Origin: Winogradskyella psychrotolerans RS-3
Lineage (GTDB): Bacteria; Bacteroidota; Bacteroidia; Flavobacteriales; Flavobacteriaceae
NCBI RefSeq assembly: GCF_000427335.1
Contig: NZ_ATMR01000102.1
Span: forward strand, 53,877-117,876
Direction: 5' to 3'
DNA: 64,000 nt
Both the position numbers and the translations under genes were made by a program. Below, in pieces: positions 54,359-64,000 of the stretch; positions within the stretch are counted from its first letter, which is position 1; every line of letters starts with the position of its first letter. The notes under the pieces are model-generated. The model did not search any database. It was not told the DNA's origin and saw only the letters and a list, made by a program, of their open reading frames with translations.

Positions 54359-56713
54359 TTAGTGTAGTTTGTAAACCACTATCGTTTTATCATCACTTTG
54401 CGTAATAAGTTCTAAACCACTATCATTATCTAGTTTTTCTAGCACTGCAGCTGAAGTGCCAAAAACAGGAAAATTTGGAATTGATTTTCCTTGACTATCA
54501 AAAAGATATACTTTTTTAGATTGCAAATCTGTAGTGGTAACGTAAATCTTATCATTCAGGTAAAATATTCTAGGCTCTGTATATTCGCCATAGTCCAAAT
54601 CAACGGTTCTCGATTTAATAATTAATCTATTCTCTCTTAAGGAAACTAATGTTTTGCTAGTCGTTGCGATTTTATGCTTATCTGTAAGATTTAGATTTTT
54701 TGTGCTTAGATTTCCTTTGGTATCCACTTGGATAAGTTCGCCAAGTGTATTTGTTGTCGTAAACTTATTCTGGTATAAATACACGTCGTTATCAGAAAAA
54801 CGAATCTTGTCTTTTACATTAATTCTAATGTCGCCTTGGCGGTTTAAAACTTTAAGATTTTCACCTGCGCCAAATACGATGTAATCTTTACTTCCAATTC
54901 TAAAATGTTTGGGTTTTGATGAAATTTCAGAATCATTATTCTTATACTTAAAGCCACTAACAGATTGCCCTTTGGCATTGTACATTAGTAGGTGTTTACC
55001 TTGCGTTACCATTAATCTGTAATCCTTTCGTTTATCGTAATCAAATACAGAAAGAGGTTGTGTAATGGCGTCATTAAATTTTAAAGGAAAAGGAGAAACA
55101 TCGTTGCCATTTCTGTCTAAAACATATAGTTGGTTTGGTGTCGTAAAAGCTAATTGTAACCTGCCGTTTTTATACATGTCAATCTGATCTACTTGACCCA
55201 GAATTCGTCCTTGGAGTTGTTTTTTCCAAAGAATATTGCCGGAACTTGAAATAAGATAGAGCATATTATTTACATCCTGAACCACAATATCATGCGATTT
55301 AGAAACATGATTTTTAACGGCTTGCGGTACTGTTAATATTGTGGCTTCAAGTGGGGTGGTAAAAGTTTCCGCAACAGAATTTGAAGCCGCTCTTTTTTTG
55401 AATTTCTGAATTATTCCATTAATATGTGTATAGGTATCTTCACGTATAAACTGAACAGCATTGGCATTGTAGCCGTTCATGGTTTGGTCTAAAACAGTGG
55501 AGAGTTGTTCAGAATCCTTAAAGATAAATAAGGAGGCTTCATCACTCAGGTTTTCGCTAATACTTAAAAAGGCATCCGAATTAGCAAGTGTATTGTTATT
55601 TAAAGCGTCTGTTAGAATTGATTTTAAGATTTCGGAAGAATTAGAAAACACAATAAAATTTTCAAAAACAGAAAAGAAATTAGCATTTTCAAAAGTAATA
55701 AAGGGCATTAAATTAGACTCGAAGAAGTTAGGGTATCCAAACTCATAGATGTCAATATCTCTAAATGATTCAGATATAGACTTATCTTCAATGGATTCTA
55801 TAATTAAGTTCGGATCCAATGAATGAAGCACTAGGGCATTGTCAATCAGGGCAATTTCATCCGTAAAATTTAAGAAAGTTTCAGAAACGTCTACTAGGCT
55901 ATCCTTTAGGTAGTTGTTGTTTTTGTTAAATACTGAAAAATTATCGTATGTAATACTCACTAAAGAGCTTGTGTTATATGGAGCAATTAAGGGTGTATTT
56001 GTTTTTTGAGGAACAGTATTTTTAAAACTATCCAAATTGTGAGCACTTGAATCTTTAGATGTTAATATACCGTTGTAATTCAGGCCTTTTTCAGTGTAGT
56101 CAAAATCTAAGACCGTAAAGGTTTTGCTGCCTTTATTTATGACATCCGAAAATAATAGTTTAGAATAATTAGTAGCCTCTGACTTAAATAAAATGGAAGC
56201 GATCGATTTTTTATCTGTGGTCTCAATTAAGTTACTAAGCTCTGTGTTTTCGTTATCAGTGTTTAGCGTTTTTAAAAGTTCTAAATCGTTTGAGCCTGCA
56301 AAAGTATTTCCTATAATTTTATGATAGAATATGTTATCATTTATTTGGGTTTTTTCAATTTCTGAATCGACCAAAGTTGTCGAAATAATATTCTTAACCG
56401 AATCAAGCACAAATAAAGTGCTGTCGTTTTCTGAGAGAATTAGATAATTAGAATCTGTAAAAGAAATATAAACTTGCTGCGTTGTGTTAAGCTGGTTTAG
56501 AAATAGAGAAGCATTTTTTAACTCTTTATTATATAGTCCAGAAAGCACGTCATTATTTTCAATACTAGTAACAAAATCATTAAGCTCATTTACTTGAATG
56601 ATAGCAGATGTTTCGGTTGGAATTAATTTATAAGGTTGTTTGGTTTTGCTGTAGTCTTTTTGGCAGGCCAAAACTAGGGTGAACAAAATCGATAAAAAAC
56701 CAAGTCGCTTCAT
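54359..56713 (-). CDS. Large lipoprotein with a beta-propeller-like C-terminus
   Basis: 784 residues with a lipoprotein signal (LFTLVLACQ). The N-terminal half resembles the DUF3352-type substrate-binding region by its repeated phrases such as LSNLIETTDKKSIASILFK. The C-terminal 350 residues contain repeats such as NMLYLISSSGNILWKKQL and NQLYVLDRNGNDVSPF, which look like PQQ/WD-type propeller blades. Function unknown; it is probably on the periplasmic side. It follows rnhB with an AT-rich gap that contains a TAnnTTTG-like element. Confidence 0.65.
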   Translation of the reverse strand: MKRLGFLSILFTLVLACQKDYSKTKQPYKLIPTETSAIIQVNELNDFVTSIENNDVLSGLYNKELKNASLFLNQLNTTQQVYISFTDSNYLILSENDSTLFVLDSVKNIISTTLVDSEIEKTQINDNIFYHKIIGNTFAGSNDLELLKTLNTDNENTELSNLIETTDKKSIASILFKSEATNYSKLLFSDVINKGSKTFTVLDFDYTEKGLNYNGILTSKDSSAHNLDSFKNTVPQKTNTPLIAPYNTSSLVSITYDNFSVFNKNNNYLKDSLVDVSETFLNFTDEIALIDNALVLHSLDPNLIIESIEDKSISESFRDIDIYEFGYPNFFESNLMPFITFENANFFSVFENFIVFSNSSEILKSILTDALNNNTLANSDAFLSISENLSDEASLFIFKDSEQLSTVLDQTMNGYNANAVQFIREDTYTHINGIIQKFKKRAASNSVAETFTTPLEATILTVPQAVKNHVSKSHDIVVQDVNNMLYLISSSGNILWKKQLQGRILGQVDQIDMYKNGRLQLAFTTPNQLYVLDRNGNDVSPFPLKFNDAITQPLSVFDYDKRKDYRLMVTQGKHLLMYNAKGQSVSGFKYKNNDSEISSKPKHFRIGSKDYIVFGAGENLKVLNRQGDIRINVKDKIRFSDNDVYLYQNKFTTTNTLGELIQVDTKGNLSTKNLNLTDKHKIATTSKTLVSLRENRLIIKSRTVDLDYGEYTEPRIFYLNDKIYVTTTDLQSKKVYLFDSQGKSIPNFPVFGTSAAVLEKLDNDSGLELITQSDDKTIVVYKLH

Positions 56714-56744
56714 TAAGTTGTGTTTAGTTTACAAATATAAAAAG

Positions 56745-57347
56745 TTATATATCCAATTTGTATTGCTCAGGCAATAATCTAAATGATTTTCTGTGATATT
56801 TAGTAATCCCGTATTTTTTTATCGCAGCTCTGTGTTCTTTTGTAGGGTAGCCTTTATTTTGTTTCCAATTGTACATCGGGAATTCTTCATGGATTTTTTC
56901 CATATAGGCATCTCTATATGTTTTTGCTAAAACGGAAGCAGCAGCTATACTTAGATATTTACTATCACCTTTTATTATTGTGGCATGTGGAATGTTTTCA
57001 TAGGGTTTAAACCTATTACCATCTACAATAATAAACTCTGGAATCGTTTTTAATTTAGAAATAGCGCCATGCATGGCTTTTATGGAAGCGTTTAATATAT
57101 TAATAGTGTCGATTTCTTGTTCAAAAATATGTTGAACACCATAAGAGACACTCTCGTTTTCAATTAAGGGTTTTAAAATTACTCTGTTTTTTTTGGAAAG
57201 CTGCTTAGAATCATTTAGTTGTGTGTTTTTAAATGTAACGGGTAATATAACAGCAGCAGCTGTCACCGGACCAGCTAAGCAACCTCTTCCTGCTTCATCC
57301 GTACCACATTCAATATTATAAGTTGAAAACTGAATTTTTAATACCAA
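56745..57347 (-). CDS. rnhB: Ribonuclease HII
   Basis: 200 residues. It removes RNA from RNA-DNA hybrids and misincorporated ribonucleotides. The active site starts with [18 protein letters not shown] and continues with IIVDGNRF and [12 protein letters not shown], supplying the acidic residues. It starts opposite to the SusC gene, so the 57348-57562 gap holds two promoters. Confidence 0.95.
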   Translation of the reverse strand: MVLKIQFSTYNIECGTDEAGRGCLAGPVTAAAVILPVTFKNTQLNDSKQLSKKNRVILKPLIENESVSYGVQHIFEQEIDTINILNASIKAMHGAISKLKTIPEFIIVDGNRFKPYENIPHATIIKGDSKYLSIAAASVLAKTYRDAYMEKIHEEFPMYNWKQNKGYPTKEHRAAIKKYGITKYHRKSFRLLPEQYKLDI

Positions 57348-57486
57348 AATGTTAAATTTTGAACAAAGTTAAAATTTTAACGCAACCCTTTCTCATTTTT
57401 CACATCTAACTATTGAGTTAATGCCTAAAAACATTGGGGAAATAGCAATCTATGAATAGTTATCATATTCGCAACAGAGTTAACAT

Positions 57487-57534
57487 TATTTTTGGAAAAT
57501 TGCTTGGTTATTTAATATTTAATTAAGATGTTTG
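57487..57534 (+). promoter_or_regulatory. Candidate promoters of the SusC gene
   Basis: TATTTTTG at 57487-57494 matches TAnnTTTG. A second candidate is TTG (57504-57506), 20 nt, GATGTTTG (57527-57534), one mismatch to the -7 box. Either could start the SusC-SusD operon. No sigma/anti-sigma gene is near. Confidence 0.4.
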
Positions 57535-57562
57535 CAATTAGACTAACTCAAATAATTGTTTT

Positions 57563-60500
57563 ATGAAATTAAAATTAACATGGTTATTAACGCTATTTAT
57601 GGCGTTCGTGATGCAGTTTTCTTTTGCACAAGAGAAGACTATCACAGGTACAGTTACAACAGTAACGGATGGTTTACCCCTTCCTGGAGCTAGTGTAATT
57701 GTAAAAGGGACCTCTAGAGGTCAACAAACAGATTTTGATGGGAAATTTTCCATTAAGGCAAATGAAAATGATATCTTAATTTTTTCTTACGTAGGATTTG
57801 TAAGCGTAGAAAAAAGTGTAGGTTCTAGTTCGGTTGTGAATGTAGCTTTAAAAGCAGACAGCCAACTTGATGAAGTTGTAGTGGTTGCCTACGGTAATGC
57901 TGCTTCTGTAAGAACAGTAACTGCTGCTATAACTACGGTTAATGCAGAGATATTAGAAGATAGAGCAAATGCTTCTGCTTTGCAAAACCTTCAAGGTCAG
58001 GTTGCTGGTTTAAATATTGCTACAGGTTCTGGGCAGCCAGGGTCGGATAGTACTATAATATTAAGAGGGCCTGGATCTATTAATGGTAATATCGAGCCAT
58101 TATTTGTTGTAGATGGAATTCCGGTAGATGAAGATAATTTTAGAAGTATCAATCCAACTGATATTGCATCATTTGCAGTTTTAAAGGATGCTGCTGCAGC
58201 AAATATTTATGGAAACAGAGCTGCGAATGGAGCGATTGTGATTACAACTAAGAGAGGTCGTTATAATCAAGGGTTAGAGTTTAAATATACTTCTACTTTC
58301 GGTTATAATGAATTACAAGATCAGCCTTTTGAGTTGATGAACTCAAGAGAGGTTTTAAATTGGCAAAATCAAAATAATGGTGGCTTAGGTGCTGAGTTAT
58401 CAGCAAGTGAGATTAATGCTTTAGCTAATCAAACAAATACAAATTGGGCGGATGTGTTTTTTAGAAAAGGAACAACTAATTCTCATAACTTATCAATTAC
58501 ATCTGGTGGAGAAAATTCTAATAATTTTACCTCATTACAATATTTTGAACAAGATGGTATTTTTATTGGATCGGCATTTAAACGTTTCTCTGTAAGAAAT
58601 AACTTCAGTGGTAAATCTTCTAATGACAAATTTAATTATGGTTTAAACTTGTCTGTAGGTGTTTCTACTACAAATGAGCAAGATGGTTCTGGTTCTGGTT
58701 CTACATTTTTTAATCCGTTTAGTGCTGCTTTACAGGGATTACCTTATTTAAGTCCATATGCAGCTGATGGTTCAATAACTCGTGATGGTGGTATTCAGCC
58801 AGGTGATATTAATGCTATTCTTGGACGTGGAGCTTCTAATTTTCCATATGTTCTATTAAATAGTATAGCGCTTAATACTGACAAAGAAGAGGAAGTAAAA
58901 GTTTTAGCGTCTTTTAATGCAAATTGGAATTTTGCCAAAAATCTTACGGCAGGTATTCAATTAGGTGTGGATTACAGTAGTGAAAGAGCTATAGATATTC
59001 TTCACCCAGAAAGTATATTAGGGCCGTTTCAGTCAGCACAAGGTGTAGATGCTCAATTTGGTGGTATTCAGTCTGAGTCATTCTTAAGAGATTTTAGATT
59101 TAACTCAGTTACTTCGTTAAATTATAATAACACTTTTGGTGATAAACATAATCTAGACGTTACTGTTTTTATGGAGTATTTAAAAGGACATTTAGATGGA
59201 TTTAATTATTCGCAATTTGGTCTTGATCCACGTTTAGTAGGTTCAGGTGCTGCTTTTATTCCTGGAACAACAACTGAAGTTATCAACGGAAACACAACTA
59301 ACCCATATATTGATACTGTAGGTCAAACTACTGTTACAGTTGGAAATATGTCTTTATTCAGTCAATTAGATTATGAATATGATGGTAAATATGGTTTCTC
59401 TGCAGGAATAAGAAGAGATAATTCGTTTAGATTTATTGATGATAACAAATGGGGTACATTTTGGTCTGTTGGTGGTCGTTGGAATATCGATGCTGAACCT
59501 TTTATGGATGGTAGTGCTTTTAATTTATTAAAGCTTAGAGCATCTCATGGTATTTCTGGTAATGACAGGATTGCAGGTACTTATTATGGGGGTCTTAATT
59601 TAACTAGAAACCTATATACTGCAGGAACTGGTTATAATGGTTCAGTTTCAACTGTGGCTGCTCAAGTGGCTAATACATCTTTGAGATGGGAAGAAACTAC
59701 TCAAACGAATGTTGGATTAGATTTCCAAATTTGGAATAGTAAGCTTACTGGTGCGATTGATGTTTACGAGAAAAAGACGGAAGATTTGTTTCAGAATAAT
59801 AATATTTCACTGTTAAATGCTACAGGCGGTACAATTGATTCTAATCTAGGTACTATGGTAAATAAAGGTGTTGAATTACAATTATCGTACAGATTATTTA
59901 ATGATAGTGATTGGAGAATATCTGTAAATGCTAATGGATCTTATAACAAGAATGAGATTGAGGCTTTACCTCCATCATCTAATGGGTTAGTTAATAATGG
60001 TGGTTCTACAGCGTTAGGTGAAGGTCAGTCATTAGGATCTTTCTACTTGGTGCCTTATGCAGGTGTTAATCCAGCAAATGGTAATCCATTATTTAGAAAA
60101 TTAGATGGTTCATTAACAGAGACGCTATTGGATGAAGATAGAGTGTTTTCTGATAAATCAATCTACCCTGTTTTTCAAGGTGGTTTTGGTACGGATATAC
60201 AATATAAAGGTTTCGCATTCACTACACAATGGTCTTTCGTTGCTGAAGTTTATAGAAACAATTTAGATTATGCTAGTTTACAGGAAGTATCTCAAGGTTC
60301 TATAGAGAATGGTAGAAATAGATCAGTTACTTTATTTGATGCTTGGCAGAATGTAGGTGATATTACTGAAGTACCTCGTGTAGGGTCTGCTTTTGGTAGT
60401 GTTGATTATATTAATTCTACGGATAGATATCTTGAAGATGCATCATTCCTTAGATTAAGAAATATTACGTTAGCATACTCACTTCCAAAAGAGGCATTAG

Positions 60501-60664
60501 AAAAGTTACCAGTAAGTGGTGTAAGACTATACTTGCAAGGTGAGAATTTAATTACGTTTTCTAAATATAGAGGATGGGATCCTGAATCTAACTTTAGAAC
60601 AACGGATAGAGGGCAGTTCCCAACACCTAAAATATATACTCTAGGAGTAACAGTTAATTTTTAA
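57563..60664 (+). CDS. SusC-like TonB-dependent outer membrane receptor
   Basis: 1033 residues. Signal peptide (LLTLFMAFVMQFSFAQ), a CarboxypepD_reg-like domain (GLPLPGASVIVKGT ... TDFDGKFSI), TonB box DEVVVVAYG, plug (residues about 120-230, ending in TTKRG) and a beta barrel ending in VTVNF. It imports glycans, peptides or other oligomers together with SusD. The substrate cannot be told, since no enzyme genes are inside the window. Confidence 0.95.
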   Translation: MKLKLTWLLTLFMAFVMQFSFAQEKTITGTVTTVTDGLPLPGASVIVKGTSRGQQTDFDGKFSIKANENDILIFSYVGFVSVEKSVGSSSVVNVALKADSQLDEVVVVAYGNAASVRTVTAAITTVNAEILEDRANASALQNLQGQVAGLNIATGSGQPGSDSTIILRGPGSINGNIEPLFVVDGIPVDEDNFRSINPTDIASFAVLKDAAAANIYGNRAANGAIVITTKRGRYNQGLEFKYTSTFGYNELQDQPFELMNSREVLNWQNQNNGGLGAELSASEINALANQTNTNWADVFFRKGTTNSHNLSITSGGENSNNFTSLQYFEQDGIFIGSAFKRFSVRNNFSGKSSNDKFNYGLNLSVGVSTTNEQDGSGSGSTFFNPFSAALQGLPYLSPYAADGSITRDGGIQPGDINAILGRGASNFPYVLLNSIALNTDKEEEVKVLASFNANWNFAKNLTAGIQLGVDYSSERAIDILHPESILGPFQSAQGVDAQFGGIQSESFLRDFRFNSVTSLNYNNTFGDKHNLDVTVFMEYLKGHLDGFNYSQFGLDPRLVGSGAAFIPGTTTEVINGNTTNPYIDTVGQTTVTVGNMSLFSQLDYEYDGKYGFSAGIRRDNSFRFIDDNKWGTFWSVGGRWNIDAEPFMDGSAFNLLKLRASHGISGNDRIAGTYYGGLNLTRNLYTAGTGYNGSVSTVAAQVANTSLRWEETTQTNVGLDFQIWNSKLTGAIDVYEKKTEDLFQNNNISLLNATGGTIDSNLGTMVNKGVELQLSYRLFNDSDWRISVNANGSYNKNEIEALPPSSNGLVNNGGSTALGEGQSLGSFYLVPYAGVNPANGNPLFRKLDGSLTETLLDEDRVFSDKSIYPVFQGGFGTDIQYKGFAFTTQWSFVAEVYRNNLDYASLQEVSQGSIENGRNRSVTLFDAWQNVGDITEVPRVGSAFGSVDYINSTDRYLEDASFLRLRNITLAYSLPKEALEKLPVSGVRLYLQGENLITFSKYRGWDPESNFRTTDRGQFPTPKIYTLGVTVNF

Positions 60665-60676
60665 TAAAAATTTAAG

Positions 60677-62143
60677 ATGAAAAAACATATATTTAAAATA
60701 TTATTTTTATTTGCATTGTCTTTGTCAGTCTCTTGTGAGGATGCCACTGATATTTTGCAAGAAGGGGAGCTTACAGAGGATGCTGCCTATAGATCTTTAG
60801 CCGACGTACAATCGGGACTACTTGGTGTTTATGCCGCTTATGCTCCAGATGGAGGTGGTAATGGAACAGGTAATTCTTTATACGCTAATGCAATTTTAGG
60901 TGATAACCTTAAAGCTGGTTTAGCTAGTAATGGTCAGGGTGCTCAGGATTACAACTATGTAGTAAGTTTTACTAGTGGAAGTATTCCTCATAACATTTGG
61001 AATAATAGATATGTAACAATCAATTTTGCGAATCGTGTACTTGGCGTATTAGATCGTTTAACTTTTACTGGTCAAGAATTAGTTGAAGCGAATCACATAA
61101 AGGCACAATTGTTAGCTATAAGAGCGTTATGTCACTTTGAAGTTGTTCAGTATTATACAACAGACTATAGTAATCCTAATACTTTAGGTGCAATTAATAT
61201 GGATTTTGTTCCAGAAACTTCAGATGTTTTTGAAAGAAATACAGTTTCTGAAAACTTAACCTTCATTAAAGAGGATTTGAATACAGCTTTAACTTTATTT
61301 GATCCGTCTAATGCTACTAATGCAAGTCCAATTTGGATTAGTGAAGATTTCGTTAAGTTTCTTAAATTAAGAATAGCACTTACAGAAGGAGATAGTAGTA
61401 CGGCTAATATTACACTTGCTAATGAATTATTAGCGGATTATCCTTTAGCTAGTTTTGGTGAGTATATTGGAATGTATTTAGATGTAGATGACACAGAAGT
61501 TATATTTAAGTTATCAAGAGTTGTTGGTGATGCAGGTGTAGCACAGTTATTTTACTTTAACTTTCCTGGAACAGGTGACGGATTCTTAGAAATGTCTAAT
61601 GAGTTATTTAATTTATTAGATGCAGAAGGTGGTGCTAGAAGACAAGCTTTTGTTAACTCAGCGAGTACTGTAGTAGGACCAAATGACCCTGCAAATGAAT
61701 TATTAATTAATAAATATCCTGGTTCAGCTGCTGGACAGGCAATTAATGATTTTAAGATGATGAGAGCTTCAGAAGTTCAATTAATCAAGGCTGAATTACA
61801 AGCTAGAAATAATATGTTCGCTGATGCTGCAACTACGATTCAAGAGTTGAGAACTGCTAGAGGATCAGCTACTGCTACACCTGCATCTTATACGAATTTA
61901 AATGTAGCTTTAACTGATATAATGTTAGAGCGTCGTTTAGAATTATGTTATGAAGGTCATAGATGGTTAGATATTAAGCGTGTAGGTCCAGAATTAGGTA
62001 TTGGAGTGACTAGAAATTCTGTTGATTGTGCTTCTTTTGAAGGTATATGTGATATTTCATCTTCTGATTTTAGATTTACATTAGCTATTCCTCAATCTGA
62101 GATCAATGGTAATACTGCTATATCTCAAAATCCTCAATACTAA
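60677..62143 (+). CDS. SusD/RagB-like surface lipoprotein
   Basis: 488 residues. Lipoprotein signal (LFALSLSVSCED), then SusD TPR-like helices; AVDIKRVG-like DIKRVGPELG and the final NP-rich region RFTLAIPQSEINGNTAISQNPQY are the C-terminal SusD marks. It caps the SusC barrel. Twelve bases separate it from SusC. Confidence 0.94.
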   Translation: MKKHIFKILFLFALSLSVSCEDATDILQEGELTEDAAYRSLADVQSGLLGVYAAYAPDGGGNGTGNSLYANAILGDNLKAGLASNGQGAQDYNYVVSFTSGSIPHNIWNNRYVTINFANRVLGVLDRLTFTGQELVEANHIKAQLLAIRALCHFEVVQYYTTDYSNPNTLGAINMDFVPETSDVFERNTVSENLTFIKEDLNTALTLFDPSNATNASPIWISEDFVKFLKLRIALTEGDSSTANITLANELLADYPLASFGEYIGMYLDVDDTEVIFKLSRVVGDAGVAQLFYFNFPGTGDGFLEMSNELFNLLDAEGGARRQAFVNSASTVVGPNDPANELLINKYPGSAAGQAINDFKMMRASEVQLIKAELQARNNMFADAATTIQELRTARGSATATPASYTNLNVALTDIMLERRLELCYEGHRWLDIKRVGPELGIGVTRNSVDCASFEGICDISSSDFRFTLAIPQSEINGNTAISQNPQY

Positions 62144-62171
62144 TTCAAATTAATTTTTAGAAAAAATAATT

Positions 62172-63020
62172 ATGAAAAATATATTTAAATTAACATTTGT
62201 GTTGCTATTGACGATAGTTACTGTGTCTTGTGATGAGACAGTAGAAGAAGTTATTTATAACGGCAATATCAATGAAAACAATACGTTTATCACTTTTGAG
62301 AAAAGTGTTTATAACTTACCAGTTACAATCGACGATTCTAGTAGTATTAATTTAATACTAAACTCTAGTACAGTTAGTAGTGTAGATAGAACATATGATA
62401 TTGTTCTAAATACAGATCCTGAGATAACTACAGCTAATGATCTTACTTATAGTTTACCTACAAGTGTAACCATACCAGCTAATTCTTATAAAGGAACACT
62501 TACTATAGTAGGTACAGATAATAACTTGGTAGATGCTACATCTAAAAGAATTGTATTTAATATTAGTGGGTTGTCAGATTCTGAGAGTTTAGATGCTGAT
62601 GAAATTACTGTTAATATTTTTGAAGTTTGTCCAGTTCCTTCTACCTTCTTAGTAGGTGATTACATTATCGGAGATGATGGATCAGGTAATTTTCCAACAG
62701 GAGAAACAGTTTCTATTTCTATAGGAGATAGTGAAACGGAAAGAACATTCAATACAATACATTTGCCTGGTTCAGGTGTTGAAGCTGAAGTAGACATTAT
62801 ACTTGGTTTAGCTTGTAACGTGTTGAGCTTATCTAATGATGTTGATATCAATGTGGCCTGCACGACTGGTGTTTTATATATACTAGTCCCTGCAGATGCT
62901 GCGAGTAACTCAAATTATTCTTTAGATAATGATGATGTTATAACGGTTAATTATTTACAAGACCCATTAGCTTCTTGTGGAAGTAGTACCGTGCAAAGTT
63001 TTACTTTAACTAAAATTTAA
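62172..63020 (+). CDS. SusCD-linked surface lipoprotein
   Basis: 282 residues with a lipoprotein signal (LLLTIVTVSCDE). The body has Ig-like beta-rich repeats with many Ser/Thr/Asp; the CPVPSTFLVGDYIIGD segment recurs in the next gene as CPEIE...FFVGDYNL, so the two are paralogues. They sit where SusE/F-type binding proteins do. Ligand unknown. Confidence 0.75.
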   Translation: MKNIFKLTFVLLLTIVTVSCDETVEEVIYNGNINENNTFITFEKSVYNLPVTIDDSSSINLILNSSTVSSVDRTYDIVLNTDPEITTANDLTYSLPTSVTIPANSYKGTLTIVGTDNNLVDATSKRIVFNISGLSDSESLDADEITVNIFEVCPVPSTFLVGDYIIGDDGSGNFPTGETVSISIGDSETERTFNTIHLPGSGVEAEVDIILGLACNVLSLSNDVDINVACTTGVLYILVPADAASNSNYSLDNDDVITVNYLQDPLASCGSSTVQSFTLTKI

Positions 63021-63028
63021 AATTACAT

Positions 63029-63976
63029 ATGAAAAATATTTTTAAAATATCGTTTTTATTCTCATTGTTATTGGTCTCTTTTAACAGTTGTGATAGTAGC
63101 GAAGGTGAGAATGAAGGTAAATTCAACGAAAGTCCAGAGTCTGGATGGGTGCAGTTTCAAACTAGCCAGTTGAGTATTGACTTAGGAGGTTACGATGTAA
63201 GTGTTCCTGCAGGAATTCCTGTTGAAGTAAATGTTCCTATAGTTGCCAATGATTTAACTATTAGTTATAGTTTTGTGCCAGTATCTGGTGCTAACCCTAA
63301 TACGGTTTTTTCTAACACGGGTAATTTATTAAGCCCAGGTGGAACTTCAAGTAATTTTGATACTACTTTTCCGGAAATACAATTGAACATAGCGGAAGCA
63401 GCAGCAGCTAATATTACTGAAACTATGGTATTTGATGTTGTTTTAGATGGTACTGATAATTCAGGTATTGCTATAGGTATTAGTGGTACAGAAGAAACTA
63501 GACCAACAACAATTAGGGTAACTATTTGTCCAGAGATTGAAGTTGCTATTGCAGGATTACTTGCAAATGATGACTTTTTTGTAGGTGATTATAATCTAAC
63601 TGTGACTTCTGGTGATAGTTTATTTGGTGGAGATGTTTTTGCTGATCAAACTGTTACTGTAACTGCAGATGCGAGTGGAACTTTTAACAGATCATTCGAT
63701 GTTGCTTATGCACCAGGTGGTAATATAGTTTCTATCGGATTTAATATTAATTCAGATGGTCAGATAGTTGTTCAAAATGACATATCTACGGGTATAGCCT
63801 GTGCTGCAGGTGAAGACCTTACTATAGGTGGTGATAGTGCTAATATTTTTACTCTAGACGCTTGTACAGTAGCAGAATCAGAAAGTGTAACATTGAATAT
63901 GTTAGATTTTTTCGGAGGCTCTGGTGGATGTGGTGTTGAGAACATTGAATTAACAGTTGTGTTAACAAAAATATAA
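63029..63976 (+). CDS. SusCD-linked surface lipoprotein
   Basis: 315 residues, lipoprotein signal (SLLLVSFNSCDS), paralogous to the protein at 62172-63020: both start MKNIFK and share the FVGDY motif and the C-terminal VVLTKI-like/FTLTKI end. It lies eight bases downstream in the same operon. It probably binds substrate at the surface, as do SusE/F-like proteins. I see no enzymatic motif. Confidence 0.72.
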   Translation: MKNIFKISFLFSLLLVSFNSCDSSEGENEGKFNESPESGWVQFQTSQLSIDLGGYDVSVPAGIPVEVNVPIVANDLTISYSFVPVSGANPNTVFSNTGNLLSPGGTSSNFDTTFPEIQLNIAEAAAANITETMVFDVVLDGTDNSGIAIGISGTEETRPTTIRVTICPEIEVAIAGLLANDDFFVGDYNLTVTSGDSLFGGDVFADQTVTVTADASGTFNRSFDVAYAPGGNIVSIGFNINSDGQIVVQNDISTGIACAAGEDLTIGGDSANIFTLDACTVAESESVTLNMLDFFGGSGGCGVENIELTVVLTKI

Positions 63977-64000
63977 TTATTTATGTTTTTATAAAAAAAA

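Overview
The window comes from a low-GC member of the Bacteroidota, most likely a marine Flavobacteriaceae. Supporting signs are promoters of the TAnnTTTG type, a SusC/SusD pair, many small lipoproteins, fused E1 alpha-beta 2-oxoacid dehydrogenase, a ThiF-rhodanese fusion and weak Shine-Dalgarno sites. I saw no rRNA, tRNA or CRISPR array.

Layout. 0-2.3 kb: two tandem secreted paralogues (one cut by the window edge), a DUF4230 protein and a rhodanese. 2.4-18.6 kb: an aerobic phenylacetate (PAA-CoA) catabolic cluster: TetR-type regulator, paaE, a paaA-paaB fusion, paaC, paaD, paaG, paaH, paaI, paaJ, paaZ, an enoyl-CoA hydratase paralogue and paaY, with a threonine-dehydratase-like enzyme and a zinc metallopeptidase interspersed. 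The ligase paaK is not in the window. 18.7-24.9 kb: an Lrp/AsnC regulator divergent from branched-chain 2-oxoacid dehydrogenase E2, branched-chain aminotransferase and fused E1. 25-32.5 kb: a TPP-riboswitch-led thiamine operon, thiS-thiC-(TMP synthase-like)-thiD-thiE-thiG-thiH-thiF. 32.7-57.3 kb: mostly housekeeping genes (cold shock, SulP transporter, urocanase, hemL, lysS, lipB, rnhB) mixed with lipoproteins and proteases. 57.5-64 kb: a SusC/SusD pair followed by two surface lipoproteins.

The striking feature is a very dense population of small mobile or palindromic repeats between 4.1 and 27.5 kb and almost none after 27.6 kb. They fall into three groups. (1) Short hairpins, most with a GTCA foot at the 5' edge, occur as singles, as inverted doublets, and as pairs bracketing a small GIY-YIG nuclease gene (an intact element at 16.3-16.7 kb and a decayed one at 19.4-19.8 kb). 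This looks like a REP/REPIN system whose linked nuclease is GIY-YIG rather than a RAYT transposase. (2) S23-type four-helix-bundle genes are bracketed by degenerate inverted repeats sharing a GGTTTGAG[C/G]TATGAG end (10.4-10.9 and 17.5-18.0 kb, plus a truncated copy at 5.7 kb). (3) A longer structured repeat starting near GGCGTTACC is present four times.

These repeats have remodelled the host genes. A palindrome replaces the paaA stop and fuses it to paaB; a hairpin doublet sits in frame inside E1; a GIY-YIG insertion duplicated 48 bp of the E2 gene and gave it a new start codon; and a four-helix element encodes the end of paaH and the beginning of paaI.

A separate, probably technical, feature is six single-base homopolymer frameshifts between 34 and 53.4 kb (SulP, DUF4136, hemL, one hypothetical twice, nucleoid-associated protein). 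Each is repaired by one base, so these genes are reported as whole genes with a frameshift.
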